64,000 bases of DNA from CAZRRV01 sp045660865 (GTDB lineage: Bacteria; Bacillota; Clostridia; Oscillospirales; Acutalibacteraceae). The position numbers and the translations under genes are program-made. The notes under the pieces were generated by a model that saw nothing but the letters and a program-made list of their open reading frames with translations, searched no databases and was not told the origin of the DNA. Below, piece after piece: positions 56,871 to 64,000 of the stretch. The stretch is taken from positions 16,822 to 80,821 of the forward strand of contig JAZREP010000011.1 of NCBI GenBank assembly GCA_045660865.1. The letters run 5' to 3'. Within the stretch, counting starts at the first letter, position 1. Each line of letters opens with the position of its first letter.

Positions 56871-58268
56871 ATGGCTCGAATTGGTATTACTGAAACAATA
56901 CTTCGTGATGCGCATCAATCCTTGATTGCCACACGTATGACTACCGAAGAAATGTTGCCGATGTTGCCGGCTTTGGATAAAATCGGTTTCCATTCCTTAG
57001 AATGTTGGGGAGGAGCAACCTTTGATGCCTGCCTGCGTTTCCTTGATGAGGACCCGTGGGAAAGACTGCGCACCATCCGTAAAAACTGCCCTAACACAAA
57101 GCTTCAAATGCTTTTCCGTGGTCAGAATATGCTTGGCTATCGTCATTATGCAGATGATGTTGTTTCTTATTTTGTTGAAAAATCAGTAGATAACGGTATC
57201 GATATTTTGCGTATATTTGATGCCCTTAACGATATTAGAAACCTTGATACAGCTATGAAGGCTTCTAAACGAGTAAATGCACACTTACAGGCTGCTATTT
57301 CATACACAACAGGTCCGGTGTTCACTACTGAATATTACACCGATTATGCTAAACGTTTAGAGGATAATGGTGCAGACTCAATTTGTGTGAAGGATATGGC
57401 AGGTTTGCTTACTCCTTACGGAACCTATGAGCTTGTTAAAGCTTTGAAGGAAACTGTTAAGATTCCCGTACAGGTACACACTCATTACACATCTGGCTTA
57501 GGCTCTATGGTATTGATGAAGGCTATTGAAGCTGGTGCTGATGTAGTTGATACCGCTATGTCACCGCTTGCTATGGGTACTTCACATCCTGCTACTGAGT
57601 CAATTGTTGCAGCTTTGCAAGGCACTGAGTATGACACAGGTCTTGATTTAGAAGCACTTGACGATTTAGCTAAATATGTTGACACTTTGCGTGAGAAATA
57701 TCTTGCTAACGGTCTTTTGACACCGAAAATGCTTAAATCCGATGCTAAGGCGCTTATTTATCAAGTGCCCGGCGGTATGCTTTCCAACCTTTTCTCTCAA
57801 TTGAAACAAGCTGGAAAAGAAGATAAGCTTACAGAAGTTTTGGACGAGGTTCCGCGTGTTCGTGCTGACTGTGGATATCCGCCGCTTGTTACTCCGTCAT
57901 CACAAATTGTCGGTACTCAAGCTGTGTTTAATATAATTAGCGGTGAGCGTTACAAGACGGTTACTAAAGAATTTAAAGGCATTGTTCGTGGTGATTACGG
58001 CCGCACTCCGGTTCCGATTGACCCGGAATTCCGCAAGAAAATCATTGGTAACGATGAGCCTATTGATTGCCGCCCGGCAGACCTTCTCAAACCCGAACTT
58101 GAGGAATTGAGCAAGGAATGTGCAAAGTGGGTAGAGCAAGATGAAGATGTACTTTCTTATGCACAGTTTGGCCAAGTTGCTGAAAAATTCTTTGAGAAGC
58201 GTGCAAACCTTAAATACGGTGTTGACGCTGCTCATGCAAACGCGGCTGAGCAGGTTCATCCGCTATAA
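56871..58268 (+). CDS. oadA: Oxaloacetate decarboxylase alpha subunit / transcarboxylase 5S
   Basis: A 465-aa TIM-barrel carboxyltransferase that takes CO2 from oxaloacetate (or gives it to pyruvate). The N-terminal ETILRDAHQSLIATRM contains metal ligand Asp13; Lys174 in VKDMAG is the residue carbamylated in the family; His203 and His205 in VHTHYTSG complete the metal site. The biotin domain that ends many OadA proteins is absent, so it relies on the separate carrier. Zn2+, Co2+ or Mn2+ can occupy this site in relatives, which may connect to the Mn2+ riboswitch upstream of the beta-subunit gene. Confidence 0.93.
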   Translation: MARIGITETILRDAHQSLIATRMTTEEMLPMLPALDKIGFHSLECWGGATFDACLRFLDEDPWERLRTIRKNCPNTKLQMLFRGQNMLGYRHYADDVVSYFVEKSVDNGIDILRIFDALNDIRNLDTAMKASKRVNAHLQAAISYTTGPVFTTEYYTDYAKRLEDNGADSICVKDMAGLLTPYGTYELVKALKETVKIPVQVHTHYTSGLGSMVLMKAIEAGADVVDTAMSPLAMGTSHPATESIVAALQGTEYDTGLDLEALDDLAKYVDTLREKYLANGLLTPKMLKSDAKALIYQVPGGMLSNLFSQLKQAGKEDKLTEVLDEVPRVRADCGYPPLVTPSSQIVGTQAVFNIISGERYKTVTKEFKGIVRGDYGRTPVPIDPEFRKKIIGNDEPIDCRPADLLKPELEELSKECAKWVEQDEDVLSYAQFGQVAEKFFEKRANLKYGVDAAHANAAEQVHPL

Positions 58269-58325
58269 AATGCTTGATTTTTCATTTGGTTTATGTTAAT
58301 ATATCTTTGTTAAGGAGGTAGAATT

Positions 58326-58574
58326 ATGAGTGCTCTTGAAATTATTGTCGGCATTCTTATGCTAATTGTTTCGATAATCATAATTGCCGTTGTACTTTTA
58401 CAGGAAGGTCGCCGTGCCGGTATTAGCGGTGCGATTTCCGGCGGTGCTGATACATTTTTGTCTAAAAACAAGGCTCGCACATTTGATGCTTTCTTAAGCC
58501 GTTGGACAAAGTATATCGCTATTGCGTTTTTTGTTCTTGCTATAGTAGCAAATATTATTGCCTTGCAAAAATAA
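58326..58574 (+). CDS. secG: Preprotein translocase subunit SecG
   Basis: An 82-aa membrane protein of the Sec translocon: two helices, about 4-25 and 61-79, joined by a loop with QEGRRAGISGAISGGADTFL, the conserved SecG signature. AAGGAGG precedes the ATG. A strong terminator follows, so it is the end of its transcript. Confidence 0.94.
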   Translation: MSALEIIVGILMLIVSIIIIAVVLLQEGRRAGISGAISGGADTFLSKNKARTFDAFLSRWTKYIAIAFFVLAIVANIIALQK

Positions 58575-58584
58575 ACGCCTTTTC

Positions 58585-58616
58585 AAAAACCGGTATCTTT
58601 TCGATACCGGTTTTTT
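58585..58616 (+). terminator. Terminator after secG
   Basis: Stem AAAAACCGGTATC / GATACCGGTTTTTT with loop TTTTC. It is a textbook intrinsic terminator. Confidence 0.92.
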
Positions 58617-58693
58617 GCATATTAAATAACCTCAAAACATATTAATGAACAAGCCTTTTAATTTGGGCTGTTTTATATAATTGAGGTGTAATA

Positions 58694-58954
58694 ATGGAAA
58701 TTATTAAATGGATTTTAATTGCACTAGCGGTAGTTTTTTCAATATCTTTTATCATTTTTGCTAAGAAAACAAAAAGTTTTTTAAAAACCCTACTGCTTTT
58801 TGCTGCAAGCGGTGTTGCAGTTTTGCTTATACTTTACTTTTTAAAACCATACCTTGGTTTGCAAATTTCTCTTAATCCTGTTACCGTTATTGTAAGCTCC
58901 ACACTTGGAGTACCCGGTATTGTTGGATTAATAATTGCTCCGATGTTTTTCTAA
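58694..58954 (+). CDS. bofA: Pro-sigma-K processing inhibitor BofA family protein
   Basis: An 86-aa membrane protein with two or three helices. The last part LNPVTVIVSSTLGVPGIVGLIIAPMFF is the BofA signature. In Bacillus BofA holds the SpoIVFB protease inactive until the forespore checkpoint; many Clostridia keep BofA although they lack SpoIVFA/FB, so its partner here is uncertain. TTGAGGTG precedes the start. The addB gene follows after 25 bp. Confidence 0.85.
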   Translation: MEIIKWILIALAVVFSISFIIFAKKTKSFLKTLLLFAASGVAVLLILYFLKPYLGLQISLNPVTVIVSSTLGVPGIVGLIIAPMFF

Positions 58955-58979
58955 TTAACCAAAAGGGAAGTGAAAATCA

Positions 58980-61900
58980 ATGCTACGTTTAGTTCTTGGT
59001 TCTGTACATAGTGGAAAAAGTCGATATTTACAATCGGTTGTTTCTTCGCTTTTGCAAGACCAAAAAACGATATATTATATTGTTCCTGAACAGCTTTCTT
59101 ATGAAACCGAAAAAAGTTTTTTGGAATCATTTGGTGTTGATGGCGCTAATCGTATTCGAATATTAACCTTAACAAAGTTGTGTGAAGAAATTATCAGTAA
59201 AATCGGGGGAAAGCAAGCGCAAAGCATTGATGACAGTTTAAAAACAGTTTGTATGATGACGGCTTTGCAAAACTTATCGGGCAATTTAAATTATTATAAA
59301 AAAGGCGAAAAATCTTTAAGCTTTGCTAAATCTATGCTCAGTGTTATTGATGAATTTAAACAAAGCGCGATTGAACCTCGGCAAATTGAGGAAGTTCTGC
59401 CTGAAATTTCGTCCTCAAATTTATCAAACAAGCTTACTGATATAGCGCTAATTTACAATTCGTACAATGCAGTTGTAAATAAAAATTTTATTGACCAAAA
59501 TGACTTAGTTGTTTATTGCGCTTCTCATTTGTCTGGCGCATCAATCTTTTCGGGTGCGACTTTTATTTTTGATGCATTTGATGGCTTTATGCCAAATCAA
59601 CACCAGCTTGTTGAAAAGATTATGCTGCAGGCTGAGGATGTTTATATATCACTGCCGTGTAACGGTGATATTTATGAATCAAATGACATATCTGTTTTTG
59701 CAAACATTAAAGGCGAGGCAAGAAAACTGCTTGCAACTGCGCAAAAATACAACTTAGCTGCTGCAGAACCTATTATGTTCAGTGAAACTGATTATAATTC
59801 TAACGAACTCAAAAAATTAGAGCAAGTGCTTTCTGAGTGTGATGAGGATATATATTCTGACGATGCTAAAAACATTACTATAGTTAAATCTCAATCGAGT
59901 TATGATGAATTGAATTATGTTTGTTTTGAGATAAAACGCCTTGTAGCAGAAGAAGGGTACCGCTATAGAGATTTTGCCATTGTTGCCCGTGAGTGTGATG
60001 CTTATTCAGGCGCGTTAGAAAGCATTTCTTCAAAATTTAATATTCCCGTGTTCTTTGACAAGAGGCATTCTTTAATCAATATGCCTTTGTTTAGATTGCT
60101 GTTATCTGCTTTAAATTGCGCTGATAAACTAACAAGTGAATCAGTTTTCAATATGCTTAAATGCGGTTTGTTGCCTTTCTCTGTTGAAGATATTTCATTG
60201 TTGGAAAACTATTGCTATATATGGAATGTAGACAAGCTTGCATGGTTTGATAATTGGGAAAATAATCCGTCAGGCCTTGAAAAAAGCAGGGAGGATACCT
60301 CGGCTCGTTTGGACAAGCTTAACGGCCTTCGCAAAAATGTGGTTTCGATTATTTCTGAATTAAAGTCCTCGGTTGGAGACACTGCGACCGATATTACAAA
60401 GGCGCTTTATAAATTTATCACTAATAATCATATTGCCGATGCGTTAAAAACTTTTACTGAAACTCTTAAACAAAATGGTGATTTTCAAACTGCTCAATGC
60501 CAAATAACAGCTTATGATAAAATTATATCTGTTTTTAATAAATTGATTTCTTGTGATGATGGAAGAAAAATTTCAATTGATACTTATATTGAACTGTTCT
60601 TTGCTTGCGCTGACGGTGAAACTGTTGGCACAGTACCGCATAATCTTGATACTGTTATGTTTTGCTCCTCTGAGCGTGCCAGAGTGACTAATGCAAAAAT
60701 TGTTTTTATGCTGGGTGTTAATCAAGGAAAACAGCCAAGATTAGGCAACTCGTCAAGCCTTATTTCCAATCAAGAACGACAGATTCTTATTAACAAAGGT
60801 GTGGAAATTAAAGACGATTTAATCAGCACTGCAATTGATGAAAAATTTAAGTTTTATGCGTCAGCCTGTGCCGCTTTGGACCGGGTCTATTTTTGCTACA
60901 GTATTGCTGATTTTTCAATGCAAAGTTTAGAACCATCATATATTATCGGCGAACTAATATCAATTTTCCCTAGATGCAGACTAATAAATTCCGCTGATGC
61001 TCAAAACAAAAGTTTTGAGAGCTTTTATGACAAACAGCCTGCGTTTGAAAAAACAGTTTCAGAGTATAATAACAGCTCGGTTGAGGCAAACTCGGCCTAT
61101 AATTATTTTGCAAATGATAATGAATATAAAAATTTGCTTGATAAAATGCTTAACGGCAACAAAGTTGACTACTCGCTTGCTCCAAATGTTGCTAAAAAAC
61201 TTTATGGTGAGAGATTATATCTTTCTTCAACCCAAATAGAAACATTTCACAATTGCGCGTTCCATTATTTCTGCCGTTACGGTATAGGCGCTAAGCCAAT
61301 TAAGAAGGCGGAAATTGATGCTGTTCGCCGTGGTACGCTTGTTCATTATTATCTTGAAAAATTTATAACCAAGCACACAGAAGATTATATGAATCTTGAT
61401 GACACAGAGGTTTCTGAGGAAATAGAGTTAATTGCTCTTGATTATTTAGCAGAGCTTGGCTTAAAGGAAGCAGACCTTAACGAACAGTTGAAATTCATCT
61501 TTTTAGAGCTCAAAAACCAAATATTCTTCCTTATAAGAGATATTTTGAACGAGTTGTCAAATAGTGATTTTAAACCGGTTGCTTGTGAGTTGCATATATC
61601 TGAGGATAATGAAATTTCACCGCTATCAGTCTCATTTGCAGGCGGGCAAATTTTTGTTGGTGGCATTGTTGACAGGGTTGATTTAGCAAAAATCGACCAG
61701 GATGACTATGTTCGTATAGTTGATTACAAAACAAATTCCAAGAAATTTAAATTAAATGATATTTTATATGGCTTGAATATGCAGATGCTTTTGTACCTTT
61801 ATGCCATTGTCAAATGCAAACCCTATAAAATTGGCGGTATACTTTACAAGCCTGCAAAACAACAGTTTGTTGAACAAGGAGTAGAGGGCGAGCCGGCAAT

Positions 61901-62270
61901 AAAATCTAACGGACTATTTTTAAGGGACGAAAAAGTTATTTCAGCTATGGACAGAACCGGCCGTTATATTTCCGCCGGAATTAAAAAAGGTGAGGTTGCA
62001 GAAAAAGATACAGCAACAACCAAAGAGTTTGAAATTATTTTTAATTATATTGACAAAATACTTGCAGATATGGGCAATCGTTTGCACGGCGGTTTGATTT
62101 CCGCCAGACCTATTAAAGGCGAGGAGTCAGCGTGTAAATACTGTGAATATAGTTCGGTTTGTTTAACTGAGGATGAGCGCCGTTGCCGTACAATAGAAAG
62201 CCGCAGTCAAAAAGAAGCAATTGCTGAGCTTGAAAGGAGAGTTGAAGATGCCATTTATTCCAACACCTAA
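58980..62270 (+). CDS. addB: ATP-dependent nuclease subunit B (AddB)
   Basis: Large subunit of the AddAB helicase-nuclease that processes double-strand breaks to Chi-recombinogenic ends. The 1096-aa protein begins LRLVLGSVHSGKSRYL (Walker A-like), has a RexB/AddB helicase-like middle, and a C-terminal RecB-type nuclease domain with GGIVDRVDLAK and VDYKTNSK. Cysteines around NCAFHYFCRYG (about 758) and CKYCEYSSVC (about 1053) form the 4Fe-4S cluster that holds the nuclease domain. It overlaps addA by 23 bp. Confidence 0.96.
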   Translation: MLRLVLGSVHSGKSRYLQSVVSSLLQDQKTIYYIVPEQLSYETEKSFLESFGVDGANRIRILTLTKLCEEIISKIGGKQAQSIDDSLKTVCMMTALQNLSGNLNYYKKGEKSLSFAKSMLSVIDEFKQSAIEPRQIEEVLPEISSSNLSNKLTDIALIYNSYNAVVNKNFIDQNDLVVYCASHLSGASIFSGATFIFDAFDGFMPNQHQLVEKIMLQAEDVYISLPCNGDIYESNDISVFANIKGEARKLLATAQKYNLAAAEPIMFSETDYNSNELKKLEQVLSECDEDIYSDDAKNITIVKSQSSYDELNYVCFEIKRLVAEEGYRYRDFAIVARECDAYSGALESISSKFNIPVFFDKRHSLINMPLFRLLLSALNCADKLTSESVFNMLKCGLLPFSVEDISLLENYCYIWNVDKLAWFDNWENNPSGLEKSREDTSARLDKLNGLRKNVVSIISELKSSVGDTATDITKALYKFITNNHIADALKTFTETLKQNGDFQTAQCQITAYDKIISVFNKLISCDDGRKISIDTYIELFFACADGETVGTVPHNLDTVMFCSSERARVTNAKIVFMLGVNQGKQPRLGNSSSLISNQERQILINKGVEIKDDLISTAIDEKFKFYASACAALDRVYFCYSIADFSMQSLEPSYIIGELISIFPRCRLINSADAQNKSFESFYDKQPAFEKTVSEYNNSSVEANSAYNYFANDNEYKNLLDKMLNGNKVDYSLAPNVAKKLYGERLYLSSTQIETFHNCAFHYFCRYGIGAKPIKKAEIDAVRRGTLVHYYLEKFITKHTEDYMNLDDTEVSEEIELIALDYLAELGLKEADLNEQLKFIFLELKNQIFFLIRDILNELSNSDFKPVACELHISEDNEISPLSVSFAGGQIFVGGIVDRVDLAKIDQDDYVRIVDYKTNSKKFKLNDILYGLNMQMLLYLYAIVKCKPYKIGGILYKPAKQQFVEQGVEGEPAIKSNGLFLRDEKVISAMDRTGRYISAGIKKGEVAEKDTATTKEFEIIFNYIDKILADMGNRLHGGLISARPIKGEESACKYCEYSSVCLTEDERRCRTIESRSQKEAIAELERRVEDAIYSNT

Positions 62271-64000
62271 CCAAGAAGATGCAATTAAAGCTAGGGGAAA
62301 TGTTTTAGTATCGGCTGCCGCCGGCTCCGGTAAGACTGCTGTTTTAGTTGAGCGTGTAATTAAGCTTTTATCTGATACTGAAAATCCTTTGGATGCAAAT
62401 CGCTTGCTGATTGTAACTTTTACCAATGCTGCCGCCAATGAGATGCGAACAAGAATTGAAAAACGCTTGTTTGATGAGATTCGGAGTACAGGCAATAGAC
62501 ATCTTGCTCGGCAAAGGTTATTGCTATACGGTGCAAAAATTTGTACAATTGATTCTTTTTGCATTGATTTTGTAAGAAACAATTTTGCAAAGCTTGATAT
62601 CGGGCCTGATTTTAAGGTTGCCGACTACTCACAAGAGCAGTCGGGTATTCGTGCTGCTTTCGAACAAACATTTACGGAAATGGCCAAAGATAAAAACGAG
62701 GGCTTTTCAACTATGATGGCTTGTCTTGCCTCAGCATACGGCATAGATGAGTTTAAAGAGAATGTGCTAAAAGTTTTTGCTCATTGCCGCAGTTTGCCGT
62801 TTCCTAGTCTTTGGCTAAAATCTATTAAGGATAATTATACTAATGATAATTACAGCCTGTGGCTTGATGAAATTTTTAAGGAAACAGAGCGTGTTATTGT
62901 TACGCATTACAACGCAATACAAAAATGCCTTGTTGATTTAGAAAACTTTCCAAACACGGAAAAATATGTTCCGATTCTTAGCTCTGCTGTGGCACAATTA
63001 GAGGACATTTCTTTAGCCTGTGCTACTAAGGATTGGGATAAAATTCGCGCCTCATTATTAAACTTTTCATTACCATCATTATCAAAAACAAAGGCCGACC
63101 CTCTAATTGCTGAGGCGGTTAAGAACTGTAAAGCGGCAGCAACTGAGGCTATAAAACAATTGAAAAAAACATACAATTGCAATTACGAAGAGATTTGCAA
63201 GCTAACAGCTAAGTCGGGTTTAGCAGCATCAGCGCTTGTGGATTTTGAATTACGTTTTATCCAATTGTTTGAAGAGTATATGCAACGCAATTCTGTTTAT
63301 CCTTTCGATATGATTGAGCGTATGGCATTAAAGCTTTTATGCAGACCGGATGATAATGGAAATGTTATTTTAAATGATGATGCTATATCGCTTTGTAGTG
63401 ATTTTGATGAAATACTAGTAGACGAATATCAGGATACAAATGATTTGCAAGACACACTCTTTAAAATGCTTTCGTCACAAAACGGCAATTTATTTACTGT
63501 TGGTGATGTAAAACAAAGCATTTATGGGTTCCGTCACGCAAACCCGAATAATTTTCTGTTGCGCAAGGAAAAATTGCCACTTTTTGTTAAAGGCGTACGT
63601 GACGGTAAAATTGCTCTTTCCTGCAATTTCAGAAGCCGCAAAGATGTATGTTCATTTATTAACTTTACCTTTGCTCATTTAATGCGTGATTCTGTTGCGA
63701 AGATGGATTATGCTGAAAGTGAAAAATTAGTTTATTCAGCAGATTATCCGAATGATGATAATGGTGGCGTGGAATACCACTTAATTGAGCGCACAGACCG
63801 TTTAAGAAGCAGGGAAGAGGTTGAAGCAGCTTATATAGCTCGTTATATTAAGACGATTGTAGAAAGCAACACAGTACTAAAATTAAACGGCACTGAACGA
63901 GTTGCGAGCTACGGTGATTTTGCTGTGCTTATGCAATCTCCTTCTTCAAGAGCGTCAATATATGCGCAGGAATTTAGAAACCTTGGAATTCCGGTGGCGA
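62248..64000 (+). CDS. addA: ATP-dependent helicase/nuclease subunit A (AddA), 3' end beyond window
   Basis: UvrD/RecB-family 3'-5' helicase with a C-terminal nuclease domain. 584 codons are visible: ATG 62248 with AAAGGAGAG upstream, Q-motif FIPTPNQEDAI, Walker A AAAGSGKT (23-30), LIVTFTNAAANEMR (motif Ia), the DEYQDTND Walker B, GDVKQSIYGFR (motif III) and CNFRSRKDV (motif IV). The frame is open at the window end; full AddA proteins are about 1200 aa, so about half is missing here, including the nuclease part. It overlaps the end of addB by 23 bp, so the subunits are coupled. Confidence 0.96.
   Translation, partial: MPFIPTPNQEDAIKARGNVLVSAAAGSGKTAVLVERVIKLLSDTENPLDANRLLIVTFTNAAANEMRTRIEKRLFDEIRSTGNRHLARQRLLLYGAKICTIDSFCIDFVRNNFAKLDIGPDFKVADYSQEQSGIRAAFEQTFTEMAKDKNEGFSTMMACLASAYGIDEFKENVLKVFAHCRSLPFPSLWLKSIKDNYTNDNYSLWLDEIFKETERVIVTHYNAIQKCLVDLENFPNTEKYVPILSSAVAQLEDISLACATKDWDKIRASLLNFSLPSLSKTKADPLIAEAVKNCKAAATEAIKQLKKTYNCNYEEICKLTAKSGLAASALVDFELRFIQLFEEYMQRNSVYPFDMIERMALKLLCRPDDNGNVILNDDAISLCSDFDEILVDEYQDTNDLQDTLFKMLSSQNGNLFTVGDVKQSIYGFRHANPNNFLLRKEKLPLFVKGVRDGKIALSCNFRSRKDVCSFINFTFAHLMRDSVAKMDYAESEKLVYSADYPNDDNGGVEYHLIERTDRLRSREEVEAAYIARYIKTIVESNTVLKLNGTERVASYGDFAVLMQSPSSRASIYAQEFRNLGIPVA

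Noticed and set aside
58637..58681. Sigma-E promoter for bofA (ATA and TATATAAT)
   Set aside because: The -10-like element is so close to the ATG that a transcript would start after the ribosome site.
1..64000. CRISPR array, insertion sequence, prophage or rRNA
   Set aside because: No regularly spaced repeats, transposase, phage structural genes or rRNA-like sequence were seen; gene content is core chromosomal throughout.

Overview
The window looks like chromosomal core DNA of a low-GC, spore-forming member of the Clostridia (Bacillota), probably an Oscillospiraceae/Ruminococcaceae-type anaerobe. The evidence is gene content: clostridial SipL (SPOCS plus LysM), SpoVM, SpoIIM, SpoIIR, YabP/YabQ, a SpoVB-like flippase, BofA and DacF for sporulation; a type III glutamine synthetase; AddAB; anaerobic decarboxylase subunits; and gene order shared with Bacillus and Clostridium. 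There is no prophage, insertion sequence, CRISPR array or rRNA. Coding density is very high, and no stretch over 300 bases lacks a gene.

Layout. 1-9620: priA-def-fmt-rsmB-rlmN-stp-prkC-rsgA, a tightly packed translation and signalling operon. It is followed by two genes too short for ordinary ORF calling: a 50-aa membrane protein and the 26-aa SpoVM, then sipL. 11585-14962: an SDR oxidoreductase (minus strand), proC, spoIIM, xerD. 15000-16400: a yybP-ykoY (Mn2+) type riboswitch with its own promoter and an overlapping terminator, upstream of a Na+-pumping decarboxylase beta subunit and a 43-aa OadG-like protein. 16450-18540: glnN (minus). 18816-22238: a CapA-like protein, DUF554, tRNA-Leu(UAA), an FTR-like FeS protein with thioredoxin, and a HAD phosphatase. 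22288-24510 (minus): an AbrB-type regulator with a zinc ribbon, a small ORF, and the PFL/ACT pair. 24640-28792: Lrp regulator, aminotransferase, ispE, spoIIR, rpmE, YigZ. 28883-33780: dnaG, rpoD, a TSCPD protein, an unknown, a transglutaminase. 33796-41562: recJ-relA-dtd-MBL-hemZ, a coiled-coil protein and a nucleosidase. 41578-48297: flippase-mazG-hup-rqcP-yabP-yabQ-divIC-S1 protein, an orphan TtdA, an rRNA methyltransferase. 48302-54967: a lipid kinase, a DUF6514-like gene (minus), an M50 protease, scpA-scpB, DUF2953-YtfJ, dacF, rluB and a small unknown. 55057-58268: a three-gene biotin-dependent carboxyltransferase module (12S/1.3S/5S-like). Then secG, bofA, addB and the start of addA, which is cut by the window end.

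Main observations. (1) A Mn2+-type riboswitch in front of a sodium-pump decarboxylase subunit, an unexpected target. (2) A recurring arrangement in which an intrinsic-terminator-like hairpin after a housekeeping gene carries the Shine-Dalgarno of the next gene in its 3' arm, with a sporulation-sigma-like promoter lying inside the hairpin (spoIIR, yabP; related cases at a small ORF and at dacF). Transcripts starting at the internal promoter would lack the 5' arm and have a free ribosome site, while read-through transcripts would be terminated or silent. (3) The decarboxylase membrane subunits are about 40 kb from the soluble biotin-dependent subunits, and one soluble subunit has a divergent active-site loop.
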